The notes under the pieces were generated by a model. That model was not told the origin of the DNA. It worked only from the letters and a program-made list of their open reading frames with translations, and did not search any database. 64,000 nt of DNA from Trametes villosa (Eukaryota > Basidiomycota > Agaricomycetes > Polyporales > Polyporaceae), in contig PUDQ02000033.1 in the NCBI GenBank assembly GCA_002964805.2, positions 1,674,001 to 1,738,000 on the forward strand, in the 5' to 3' direction. Positions 33,606-43,396 of this stretch are shown here, piece after piece; within the stretch, counting starts at the first letter, position 1; each line of letters opens with the position of its first letter. The position numbers and the translations under genes were made by a program.

Positions 33606-34207
33606 CCCCCGGCGCGTTCCTCCTATCCCAACCCTTGCTACTTCTACCCGTACAGGCGTACAGCAGCAGCGAGCACCCCGCGCTCGCCCCATGTCGCAGA
33701 CATTCATCGCAGTATATACCACGGAGTCGCCGGGCGAGCTGAACCCCCAGCTCTCCAGGCCCCGTTTCTCGACTCCCGTTTAGCTTCCCTCCTTCCCCTC
33801 TCCTTCCCTCCTGCACTGTACCCTAGCTTTCACACATCGTCTAACCCCCTGCCCTCCTCCCCCTCTCACACGTTTGCCTTATTCTTTGGAGCGCACCGGT
33901 AGACTCGCGCCGTTAATGGACCGCCTGCTGTATCTAATAGCATCTTTCGTTCTGTGTACATCTCGCCCTTTATGCGGTTTATCTTTTTATAGCGTAGTCG
34001 ACACTTGCATATACACACCGGTCGTTGGTGGTCGCATGCGGACTGGGGTACAGTCTGAGGATATCAGGACGAGCGCTTAGGCCTGCCATGAGTCTTGCAT
34101 CGAATTCGAATTCGCGCAGACACTCTTGCCACATTCTTCGCTCATGACTCCAATCCACTCATTGCTTGTTCCTGTCCAACTGCCATCGCGCAAACCGCCT
34201 GGTCCTC
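33606..34207. other. 3' flank of the 7TM gene
   Basis: About 600 bp of pyrimidine-rich 3' UTR and intergenic DNA up to the transposon insertion. No ORF supported. Confidence 0.4.
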
Positions 34208-34211
34208 TGAA
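34208..34211. repeat. Target-site duplication, left copy (TGAA)
   Basis: TGAA directly adjoins the left terminal inverted repeat. The same four bases follow the right end at 36271-36274. Confidence 0.6.
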
Positions 34212-34247
34212 CACAGCACATCAGCCCAATATATCCCGCCAGGATAG
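34212..34247 (+). repeat. Left terminal inverted repeat
   Basis: 36 bp. The core CATCAGCCCA followed by ATATCCCGCCAGGATAG is the reverse complement of the right end except for four mismatches. Confidence 0.85.
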
Positions 34248-34496
34248 TCAGAGGGGTAAATGAGATATGCGGGCGATATTCTGAGGATGTACGCCCCGGC
34301 CCTATCCTGTAGATATCAAGGGCCCGGATATTTGAGATATTCCCGATATAGTAGGGACGCGCTCCCGTGATGCATCCCGCCCTCCCGCCGCCTCCTCATC
34401 GACATCCCTTGCCTCCCGCCGCCCTCCTCGTCCCTTGCCTCCCGCCGCCATTCTCCTACGAGCCTCCAGCCTGCCATACCCCCTCAGCGACAGCGG

Positions 34497-34964
34497 CATT
34501 GGCGCAAGAACAAAGGTTACAAGAAGTGTTTGTGCCGACGTTGCCTCGCGGATCCCCGAGCGCCGCCGCGGACAACTAAGGCGATTCGTGAACATCTGCT
34601 TGAAGAACAACAAGAGGATCTCCGATTTTCTCTGAAGGATTGGGCTGAGGAACGGGCTGAGACTCTCCTCTACGGCGCTGGGCATGCCCCGAGAACCTCT
34701 GGTGCACCGGTGCAGGCCGAACCCGACGCATATACTCGCTGCTCTCGTTCACCCGACACCGTACTTGATCCGCAAGAGCCTCAGCCTCGAGAACTCGACG
34801 ACCACTATGTTCTTGACTTGGATGGCGCTGCGTCTGCCACATCTAGCATGGACTATTCTCCCCAAGCGAACGAGCTCGAGGACGAACTGGATAAAGGCTC
34901 AGACTCGCATTCCAACTCGTTTCGTTCTGCGGGTCCCCAAGCCTGTGCCGCTGTGTCCGGTCTG
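34497..34964 (+). pseudogene. Truncated transposon protein, N-terminal CxCxxC region
   Basis: An open frame reads KNKGYKKCLCRRCLADPRAP, then RTTKAIREHLLEEQQEDL, an acidic Ser/Asp-rich stretch (YVLDLDGAASATSSMDYSP) and ELEDELDKGSDS. CxCxxC followed about 18 residues later by a histidine resembles the N-terminal knuckle of basidiomycete Tnp2/CACTA transposase genes. A GTAAGT donor at 34965 suggests it was once spliced to more exons, but no downstream DDE/RNase-H core is visible before the right end. No ATG start was found in this frame. Confidence 0.5.
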
Positions 34965-36234
34965 GTAAGTTGGCGAGTTAGATGGGCCCGCGGATGTGCT
35001 CCGGTCCGAGGCATTAGCAGACGACCTGGTAGGCGTCTCTAGTCCAGCAGCATCTCCCCGCCGTCTCCTCATCAGCGCGGGTGGTAGCTCAGATCGTCCC
35101 GGCACCGCAGCGGTGCCAGCTCCTTCAACTGCCGTCAATCTTCTGATTAGCGTGGACTGCCGCGACGGCTGAGGAGGGTTGAGGAGGTGTGGCATATGGA
35201 ATGGCAGTCTGGTACGTCGGCTCTTCGTCAGCCTCTTTCATTTTATGTATTCGTGCACCAGTGCTCACCTTTGAGAACCCGCTGCAGTCCGAAATGCCCC
35301 CAAGGAGGCCTGTTGGTCTCCGAACGGATCAATGATCTCTGCGGACCTCTGAATGCGGGGTGTGCGTGTGCTAAGCGGGCATGGGCAAAGATGGGAAGGC
35401 TGATCAGCATACATCGGTGCGCCCGAATGTTCTGGTCCTCTATCATTATAAGCACTTCTAAGGCCCGTTTCCCACTTATCCCTAGGTACCCCGCTCGCCC
35501 GTTCTTTGCCTTTGGCCCCTCGAGCTTCGTACTCCCGCACGTTCGCTTTCACAGAGACAAGTCGGTCTGTTTCTCTGGCCCTCTTGGCGTGCGGCGTGTC
35601 CGGCTAATCTTCGTCCTCTAGTGCACGTTTTCTCCTCGTCGCGAACGACGCCGGTTCCGCGTCGTCGTCGTACATCACCGTAGGCGTCGGGCAAGAGAGT
35701 GGATGGAGTGCGGCTCAAGTCGGTGCGCACGCAGCTCACGCAGCTCCCCCCAATGGAGCTCGCCGCAGCCGGTATGTTCTCTTTCTATGGATGTTCGCCG
35801 GACGTTAACAACACCATTTATAGCTCTAGTTGTGATGGGGTGCTCTAATGGGAGACACCCTACCCGACTCGTCGCCTACATTCGCGTTGCGTGGCCATAG
35901 AGGCGACTTCACTACTAGTACTGTCTGGTAGGGTATCGGTGGGAGTGCGCCACTTGTTTGTACTTATAAGTTATATATGATCACCGTCCTCGTTTACTGG
36001 GCTGCGACTGCGTGTGCGAGGTGCCGTGCGCGGGCTACGAAGCAGCAATACAATCGCGGGCCGGCGGGGAATGGCTTGGGCTACTCAAATATATCCTGAC
36101 GTTATGTACAGCACAGTATGTAGGGCATATGCCCAGGATATCGTCCTAGGAAACGCCCTATCCTAGGGATGTTCTGAGAATATTGTGGCAGGATATCCTC
36201 ACGAGATTCCCGGGATACTTGGCCTATCCGGGCG

Positions 36235-36270
36235 CTATCCTGGCGGGATATCCTGGGCTGATGCGCGGTG
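36235..36270 (-). repeat. Right terminal inverted repeat
   Basis: 36 bp ending GGGCTGATGCGCGGTG. It is the inverted counterpart of 34212-34247, with mismatches at four positions. Confidence 0.85.
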
Positions 36271-36274
36271 TGAA
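36271..36274. repeat. Target-site duplication, right copy (TGAA)
   Basis: TGAA follows the right inverted repeat directly and matches 34208-34211. Confidence 0.6.
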
Positions 36275-36292
36275 GTAGGCATTGTAGTTGCG

Positions 36293-37553
36293 ATGGCCAC
36301 TGCAGAACCTCTCCGGCTTGACGGCAGTGTGCTCGAAGGCGGGGGCCAACTCCTCCGCATCGCCGTCGCGCTTTCCACCCTCCTCTCCAAGCCCATAGCG
36401 ATCGACAACATTCGCGCGGGCCGCAGCAAGCCAGGGCTGAGGTACCAGCATGCAGCAGGTAACTTCGAGCGAGTCTGGTATTGGATTGCAGAACTCATTG
36501 TGGCTACTGTGCAGGTCTACGGCTCGCAGCTGAGATCTGTTCAGCGCGGCTGGAGGGCTGCGAACCCGGGTCTACCTCCATCGTGTATCACCCGACCTCT
36601 AAGCCACAGACCTCGAAAAGCTACACTGCGGACCCTGGCACTGCTGGCTCGATCGCGCTTCTACTCCAGGTCGCGCTCCCCTGCCTCATCTTCTCCTCCT
36701 CCGCGGACGACGCACCCTCGGAGCTCGTCCTCCGCGGAGGCACGAACGCCACCCAGGCGCCCCAGATTGACTACACCCAGCACGTCTTCCTGCCGTTCAT
36801 CCGCAAGCACCTTGGCCTTGCGCCTCAGCTCAACGTCGTGAAGCGCGGGTACTTCCCCAAGGGCGGCGGGGAGGTGCACGTCTCGGTCCCGCCTGTCCGC
36901 GGTCCGCTGCCTGCGGTCATGCTTACCGAGCGCGGTCCGGTGAAGGCGGTATACGGGCGGGCGTACGTAGCTGGGCTGCCGAAGAGCCTTGCGGAAGCTA
37001 TGCGCGCCGCGGCGACGGAGGTGCTCGTGGAGTCTGGTGTGGATGCGGGAGTCATAGCGATTGAAGCACTGCGGGAGAATCCCGCGGACGCTGTTGGGAG
37101 CGGCTCGGGCATCGTGCTGTGGGCTGAGACGGAGGGCGGATGCGTTCTGGCGGGGAGCGCGCTCGGCCGCAAGGGCGTCGATCCTGCTGAGGTCGGGCGA
37201 GATGCCGCCAGGGAGCTTGCGGCAAGCCTCGCGCATGGCGGATGTGTGGATGAACACATGCAGGTACAGATATGTGCTTCCTCAGTTCTTCCAGGAGCTA
37301 ATCTTTCTTGGGTTTAGGACCAAATGATTATATTCCTTGCCCTCGCTCGCGGCACGTCGGAGGTGAGGACAGGACCCTTGTCCCTGCACACGAAGTAAGA
37401 GGCATCTGTCGGGTCATCCCTTGTTACTGCTCATGATCTTGCAGAACGGCCGTTTGGGTGGCTGAGCAGCTGACAGACGCGAAGTTCACTGTTGAGGAGT
37501 CCGATAGCTCCGCGGTCATCACATGCGAAGGGATAGGGTACACATCGCCCTAG
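36293..37553 (+). CDS. RTCA: RNA 3'-terminal phosphate cyclase
   Basis: Converts RNA 3'-phosphate to 2',3'-cyclic phosphate with ATP. About 370 residues, about four introns. Seen: [20 protein letters not shown] (residues 8-27), the family's first signature; [20 protein letters not shown] across intron 1; [65 protein letters not shown]; and [15 protein letters not shown], whose His (codon 37387-37389) is the adenylated residue by comparison with bacterial RtcA. All key positions look intact. ATG at 36293 gives [12 protein letters not shown], the expected start. An in-frame upstream ATG at 36185 lies inside the transposon end and would add 36 unrelated residues. The core promoter must lie within or beyond the transposon. 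Confidence 0.94.
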
Positions 37554-37774
37554 GGTTCGTCAGGCCTAGACACCCTAGTGAGGGTGAGCAACAGGTAGTA
37601 ACGTTTCTCAAGAATAGCGAAGATACCCCCTGCCTCCAAGCGGGGTTGCGAGACGTACTGTACAGACACTCTGAAGCTGCTTTATATGTTGTAGGGCGCA
37701 TATTCGGGTCAAGGAAGCAAGATTTGATCGCCCCATGCCTCCCCGCTCAGAGTCACAAGCACCAGCCATACCGA

Positions 37775-39124
37775 TCAGTCTGCCTCCGCCGCCGCTCGTC
37801 CCCGCATCGCCTGGCGTTCATGCGTCAAGAATTGCGCTCGCGCGACCTCCATCATCACGGCCCACGCCTGACCCTCCGCAGCCGTCCCAGGGCTGTCGAA
37901 GTTCGGACTCCCGCAAACATCGCGCACAAATCCCCAGCGATCCGTCATACCCACCGCCGCCTCCCGCATAGCGTGCGCGCGCGTCACCCAACCCTCGATT
38001 CCGCTGGGATCCGCAACGGGCAGCCCGAGGGCGAGGAAGTGCTCATTATGAGCGTGTAGGTCGGCGAGGCGGTACAGTGTGTACGCAAGCATCTGCGCGA
38101 GGTTCGTCTCCGGGAACGCGTGTGGGTCCCCGAGCACGTTCGGGAAGAGCGAGGATGGAAGAGTGTGCGGGAGGCATGCATTTAGTGTGCGCATGAGGAT
38201 GGCGTAGACTCGCTGGAGGAGCGGGGTGAGCTCATTCTCTCCTGCAGGGTCGAGGCTGAGGAAAGCGAGGTCGACGTGCGGCGTGTTGGGGAGTGTGGTC
38301 GGGGACACGAGCATGGACAAGACGCGCACGATCCCGCAGCAGACCCACCCGTTCCCGACGCCCCAGAACGCCGCGCGCTTGAACGCGCGCGCGCCGAGGT
38401 CGTAGATGTGCGACCATTCCCCCGTAGGGGACTGGAGGACGTCCGCGGCGAGGACGATCTGCTGGAGGGCGAGTTCTAGTAACGTGCGGGGAGCGTGAGG
38501 CTGCGCGACCTCCGCGGCGAGCGGGTGCTTGTGCGAGAGCGCGTAGTAGGCCGCCGCGGATGCGAGGAAGGGTGGGAGCATGTAGATCGTATCAGACCAG
38601 ATCTCCGTGGCGTCTGTGCGGTGCGATAGTATTTGGTGTTCCAAGGAGGACGTTGCTTCCTCCGTCGCGGGCGCTCGAGGGCATACGGTCGTGACGTAGT
38701 GTAGCATTCTCCCGACCCCGTCCAGAAGGGAATCGCTGGTAGCTCCGCGAGGGCTGGGGAAGAGGGCCATCGTATGAGCCTCCAACGAGCAGAGGTAGCA
38801 TAGCGTCTCTCCTATGCATGCCGGATCGAGGGCTCCAGTATCAGACGAACCGTCCCCGTTGAGGAGCACCGACAGTCGCCCATCTGCGCCTTGGCGTACG
38901 AGAGAGTCGTGGGCGAGCGCGTACAGCCACTGCACGAAGTCATAGGGGAGGGAGAGCGAGCTGGGGGAGACCGCTGCCTCGGTGAGGAAGCGGTGGCATT
39001 CTAACATCGCCTGTGCGCAGGTGCCTTGCTCCCATGATGATCGCTGGGTGGCCAAGAGTGGTGGGAGGAGGAGGCGTAGCCTCGTGCCGAGGGCGTGCAG
39101 TTCTGGAGTCAAGTTCTCAGACAT
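37775..39124 (-). CDS. Six-hairpin glycosidase, GH88/GH105-like
   Basis: Intronless, 449 residues from MSENLTPELHALG. Repeated helical-hairpin pattern with YDFVQWLYALAHDSLVR, RTDATEIWSDTIYMLPPFLA (the Asp/Trp-Asp-T-YM-PF block of unsaturated glycuronyl hydrolases), AFWGVGNGWVCCGIVRVL, FPETNLAQMLAYTLYRLAD, and C-terminal SPNFDSPGTAAEGQAWAVMM (a typical active-site rim sequence). Family members of GH105 remove unsaturated galacturonic acid from rhamnogalacturonan oligomers after lyase action. The basidiomycete six-hairpin relatives are poorly studied, so the substrate is an inference. No signal peptide is evident with this start; an in-frame ATG at 39205 would add 27 residues. Convergent with RTCA across 221 bp. 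Confidence 0.78.
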   Translation of the reverse strand: MSENLTPELHALGTRLRLLLPPLLATQRSSWEQGTCAQAMLECHRFLTEAAVSPSSLSLPYDFVQWLYALAHDSLVRQGADGRLSVLLNGDGSSDTGALDPACIGETLCYLCSLEAHTMALFPSPRGATSDSLLDGVGRMLHYVTTVCPRAPATEEATSSLEHQILSHRTDATEIWSDTIYMLPPFLASAAAYYALSHKHPLAAEVAQPHAPRTLLELALQQIVLAADVLQSPTGEWSHIYDLGARAFKRAAFWGVGNGWVCCGIVRVLSMLVSPTTLPNTPHVDLAFLSLDPAGENELTPLLQRVYAILMRTLNACLPHTLPSSLFPNVLGDPHAFPETNLAQMLAYTLYRLADLHAHNEHFLALGLPVADPSGIEGWVTRAHAMREAAVGMTDRWGFVRDVCGSPNFDSPGTAAEGQAWAVMMEVARAQFLTHERQAMRGRAAAEAD

Positions 39125-39525
39125 CACATACCGTTGAGAGGTCGATATCGACGAGGATCCGTAAGGAAGGCACGCAGCATGGCTGCAAGGTTCGTACTCA
39201 GTCACGGCGGGCGCTCAGGTTGACCAGCCTGAGAATGATTGCAACCGTGTCGCCTGCTTGAAATAAAGTCAGTATGCAGCCAGAGTCGTCACTAGCTACT
39301 CACCTATGCACACGATTTAGCACGCCTCCTCGCAGCGCGCGCCGTTCTTGCCAAGCTTGCGAGTCATACTGCAACAGCGTGCTACCCAACTGCCACAAGG
39401 CCGGCATCATTTACGATCCCAGTTGTGGCAGTGTTGTGTCATCGCGAAGCTTCCTGGCTTTGTCATCCTACTCAATGCCATCATCCACCATGTCTGTTGT
39501 GCGACCGTGAAGCCACAAGTATATA
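39125..39525. promoter_or_regulatory. Divergent region six-hairpin glycosidase / secreted hydrolase
   Basis: 401 bp. The only TATA-like sequence on the plus strand (TATATAA near 39521) runs into the start codon of the secreted hydrolase. No other feature seen. Confidence 0.4.
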
Positions 39526-42500
39526 ATGCGGCTCTCTGGTGCTACATACCTGGTCGCCCTACTCTCGGCTTCAAAGGCAACCTTGGCTACAACACCTGGC
39601 AGCTTGTTCAGCGACGCGCAATCGGTGTTCACCGCGATGTCTGAAACGGTCTATGAAGGTTGGAAAGTGTCCGTCTCTCAAGAATGGGATGTGAGTGCAG
39701 AGTTGGTGGCGGTAGAGAGGGAAGAGACAACAGGCTGACGGCGTTGCTCAAACAAGGTCCTTGGCCCGTTCCCGATTCACGCTCGAGAGCAGCACTTCCT
39801 CTCGCCATCCTTTCCATTGCAACGTAATATATTTCATGTCTGTGTGCCACGACAACGATCACATACCTTTTGTGCAGTAACGCAGCCTATCGACCTCAAC
39901 GCGACATACCCTTCCGCGTATGCGGACGGAGGGGTTGTCGGCTGGACGACAGCTCATTCTAAGGAAGATGGCACTCTCCAAGTATCGTTTCCGAACATCA
40001 GGTACGATTGACCTTTTCGTCCGTAGGTGAGGCTAATGTGTCGTATGCAGGTGGGAGTCGCTTCGTGCAACGGAAGGCTGGGCAGCCTTGCAGCATCACA
40101 ACGTTCTGCGCTCGACTCTAACCATCTATCCACCCAACAAGCCGGGCCAGCTCGCGGGGGTGACCCCGCACCTGCTCGTGAGCTTGCTGGAAGGGTCTTT
40201 CTTCACGGTTGTCCCTACGGACAACGCCGCGCAGGAGATAGAGCCAGAATGGCATGCAGGGAATATCTACTCAATTGGAGGATCGCCCTCAAATGTGGTT
40301 CCCCTGCCTGTTGCGCCCTCCCTAACGGAACCTACGACATATGATATCTTCGTGAGCGGAGACTACGAGGTGAGCTCTCTCCGAGTGCCTCCGGTGCGGC
40401 ATGCTCATAGTGGGTCGCAGATCCGGCTCTTTGGTGACCCACGTTACGGCGGAACTGGCGTTCCCACGCTGTCCGTCAACCTCACGGTCGAAGTCGAGCA
40501 GCCTGTACATCTGGTCAAACGCGACCCCTCTCAGAATGTCTACTCTGACTTCGTTGGCGGTTGGGCGTTTGGCAGCGCGTTGGGTGTTGGCCTCTATAGC
40601 GCTGATGGCTGGTGGACGGTCGAGAAAGTGACCGTTGCTGAAGAGCTCGCTCAGGTGGGTGGATCGCACTCGTATGCGATTTGTAGTACTGACGACATTG
40701 CAGTCGGTAGCGCTTGATCTGGTTGAGAAGACACGTCTGGCTCCCACTCAGCATCGCGTCGTCCCACTCAAGCTGACGCAAACCGGCCCTATTGATGTTG
40801 AGCAACTGAAGTTCACCCTCGAACTCTCTTCGGGCAAGGCTACCTTCACAATCGATGTCACCATACCGGTGCGCAACAAAGAGCATTGGGTGTCCGCAGA
40901 CGACCAGCCCGCCGACATCAAAGCAACGTACTTCTTTGCCTCGACTATCCCGACGGCGTTCCTGGTAGTGCCTCCGGAGCAGCCGAACGCGGGTCCCCCT
41001 CGTCCTCCCATCCTCGGGCTGCGTGAGTGGCTATTCTTCATTGACGCTGTTCGGCAAGTGACTGATTTGCCGTACAGATGGTGCAGGGGTAGACATATTC
41101 GAGTTCGACTTCTGGGTCAAGGCCATCCCGCGCCAGCCACACAGCTGGATCATCTTGCCGTCAGGTCGCACGTCTTGGGTACGTTCTACGAGTTTTTACT
41201 ACAGCATATAGTCCACTTTAACCATGCAACAGGGGTTGGACTGGCATGGGCCGAGCACTCAGGACGCATGGGGCACCGTGGATGCGTTATACAACATTCT
41301 GAGAGGCCAGGACGGTTGGCAGAAATGGGCTATCACCCAGAATACCAAGGTTCTGCTCGTGGGCCACTCGAATGGCGGTCAAGGCGCTTGGTATGTCGCC
41401 GCTAGATACCCTGATAGGGTCATAGGAGGTAAGTTGCTGCGAGATACAGTATAAACCTTGATTGAGCTGGTTTTATGGGCAGTCGTGCCCGCGGCGGGTT
41501 ACATCAAGTCGCAGTCCTACGTTCCCTGGGTTCAGTCTAGGTCAGTGGTATTACTTTAGATACACTCGTTTTTGAAGCATTCATGCGTGCGTCGCTACAG
41601 ATCTGCTCACTATATTGACCCCGCTCTGCGAGCGATCCTGGACACGTCGCTGACCCCGGATGACAACGACCTCTTCTTGTCGAACCTCGTGGATACTCCG
41701 ATTCTGGCAATACACGGGTACGCTGATTTTAAGTTCTCATAGGCCGCTGTTCTGACTGGGTTTCGACAGGGGTGACGACGAGAACGTCCCCGTATGGCAC
41801 ACCCGCGAAGCCGTCTCGGTGCTCAAGACATGGGACCCGGACGCAAACGTGACGTGCGTGCAGGCTCCAATCATCATGCTTTCCTCCCTAACCTTACAGC
41901 AGTTACCGTGAAGACGCCGGCGAGCTCCACTGGTATCCGACCTTGTTCGCCAACGATCAAGTCCAGGCGTTCGTGTCTTCGACGATTGAGAAGGCCGGCG
42001 AAGAGAGCGTAGCGTCCTCGCAGACCTTCACCCTCACCGTGGCGATCCCGAGCGATTCTGGCTCCCTGCACGGCTGGTCGATCCATAGCCTTGCCGTTCC
42101 CGGCCGGTACGTAAACCCCCAACCTTTCGCCTGAACACGCTTTTTGATAAGGCCGATGTGACAGACTGGCGAGACTATCGGTGGACCTGCAGAAGGATGC
42201 CATCCGAGTCCGCACGACCAACGTGAAGGCGTTCTCCGTTCGCACCGGCGCGCTCCCGACGCACGTGCGGAACATCCCATTCGTGTTCGACGGCCAACGT
42301 CTCGAGCTGGACGAAGCGACATGGGACTTGGACAGCTTCACCTTCTCGTTGTCGCGAGAGGACGGACGTTGGACCGTACGTATACTCCTCCCACTCAATT
42401 CTACCTCCATGGACTCACCGTCCGCTCGAATAGCCGTACTCTTCGGACGAGATCACCGTACCATCGCCGCATGGACGGCTAGCTAGCGTGTTGAGCTCGC

Positions 42501-43095
42501 CTGGGCCGATCACCATAGTGGCGGCGACGAAGCAAGACAGCCCGGAACTGTCGGCGGCGTTGCGCCTCGCCCACAACCTCAACGTCTACCACAAGCTGGA
42601 CGCAGATATCATCGACAACCAGGAGGCCCTAGGGCGGCTGCGTGCAGCCTCGCTTAGCCCCGGGAACATCGTCGTACTGGAACAGGGGTCTCTGAGCGAC
42701 TTCGCGCAGTCGGTGTTGAAGGAGAACAGGACTGCGTTCCGCGTGCGGGACGGCGTACTTGAGCTGCGGGGACGCCCTCTGAACGACCCGAGCACAGCGA
42801 CGCTGTTCCTGCATCCCCACCCGACGCGCGTGGATTCGTCGGTGCTCTTCGTGTACGGCAGTGATCCCGCAGGTTTGGAGCGCGGTCTCCGCCTCTTCCC
42901 CATCCGTACTGGCATAACCGTCCCCGACTGGATCGTCGTCGGAGCTCAAGCCGACCAGCGGGGTGCCGGGGCAGTGGAGGGCGCCGGGTAAGCGGTAAAA
43001 GCTCCTGACAGGCACCTCTCACTGACATGCCTGGGTCTGCTCACAGGGTGTGGGGCGACGACTGGAGCTGGAACGAAGGCATGTCCGCATTCTAA
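39526..43095 (+). CDS. Large secreted alpha/beta hydrolase (S9 peptidase/esterase-like)
   Basis: About 930 residues from roughly 15 exons. Putative signal peptide MRLSGATYLVALLSASKATL. The N-terminal half is beta-rich (WDVLGPFPIHAREQHFLSP; VVGWTTAHSKEDGTLQVSFP; YDIFVSGDYEIRLFGDP) and has several NxS/T sites. The central hydrolase domain has an oxyanion-hole LHGAG, nucleophile elbow GHSNGGQGAWYVAARYPD (Ser near 41372), acid in HGGDDENVPVWHTRE and base in GELHWYP, i.e. a complete Ser-Asp-His triad in the right order. The C-terminal domain includes ITVPSPHGRLASVLSSPGPI and LYHKLDADII-like Rossmannoid sequence and ends WGDDWSWNEGMSAF. The order resembles fungal S9-type hydrolases, but whether it cuts peptides or esters is open. 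An intron after GAGAVEGAG precedes the last short exon. Confidence 0.82.
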
Positions 43096-43396
43096 GATTA
43101 CGACAAGAGGTATGTATGGGTGATACATCACTACGGAATATACATGACACATTTAGAGTAGGTCGTGGAGGAGCGTGGTGGGTGTCGTCAGGCCGACCGT
43201 AAGCAAAGTTCAAGCCGTCACGTATGCCTTTTGTAACAGTGCGAGAGGGGAGAAATCTTGTTACAATACAGTGCAAGGAGAACACAGCCCAAAATGGAGA
43301 AAGGGAGGACGAGCGGGATATAGATCACAGATAGCGACAGCGACAGCAAGATGTGGGACCGGTGTCTCGGCGGGTGGTCGTTGGGGAGGGGGTGCT
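43096..43396. other. Convergent intergenic region
   Basis: 301 bp between the stop codons of the secreted hydrolase and NOT1. No feature recognised. Confidence 0.35.

Larger units (their letters stand above)
34212..36270. mobile_element. 2,059-bp TIR DNA transposon, non-autonomous, CACTA/Tnp2-like relic
   Basis: The element is bounded by 36-bp imperfect terminal inverted repeats (32 of 36 positions match by eye; both begin CAC) and flanked by TGAA on both sides. Subterminal regions are filled with variants of GGATATC, CTATCC and GATATTC (34240-34360; 36085-36265), the kind of clustered motif a transposase binds. Inside is a partial ORF with a Tnp2-like cysteine cluster (34497-34964) but no transposase core, so mobility would need help in trans. 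CACTA elements usually make 3-bp duplications, so class assignment is tentative. The right end lies 22 bp before the start codon of the RNA cyclase gene. The interior from 35045 to 36070 holds nothing recognisable. Confidence 0.8.

Noticed and set aside
35187..35621. 144-residue frame inside the transposon
   Set aside because: No transposase motif, no intron or frame link to the CxCxxC fragment; probably chance.
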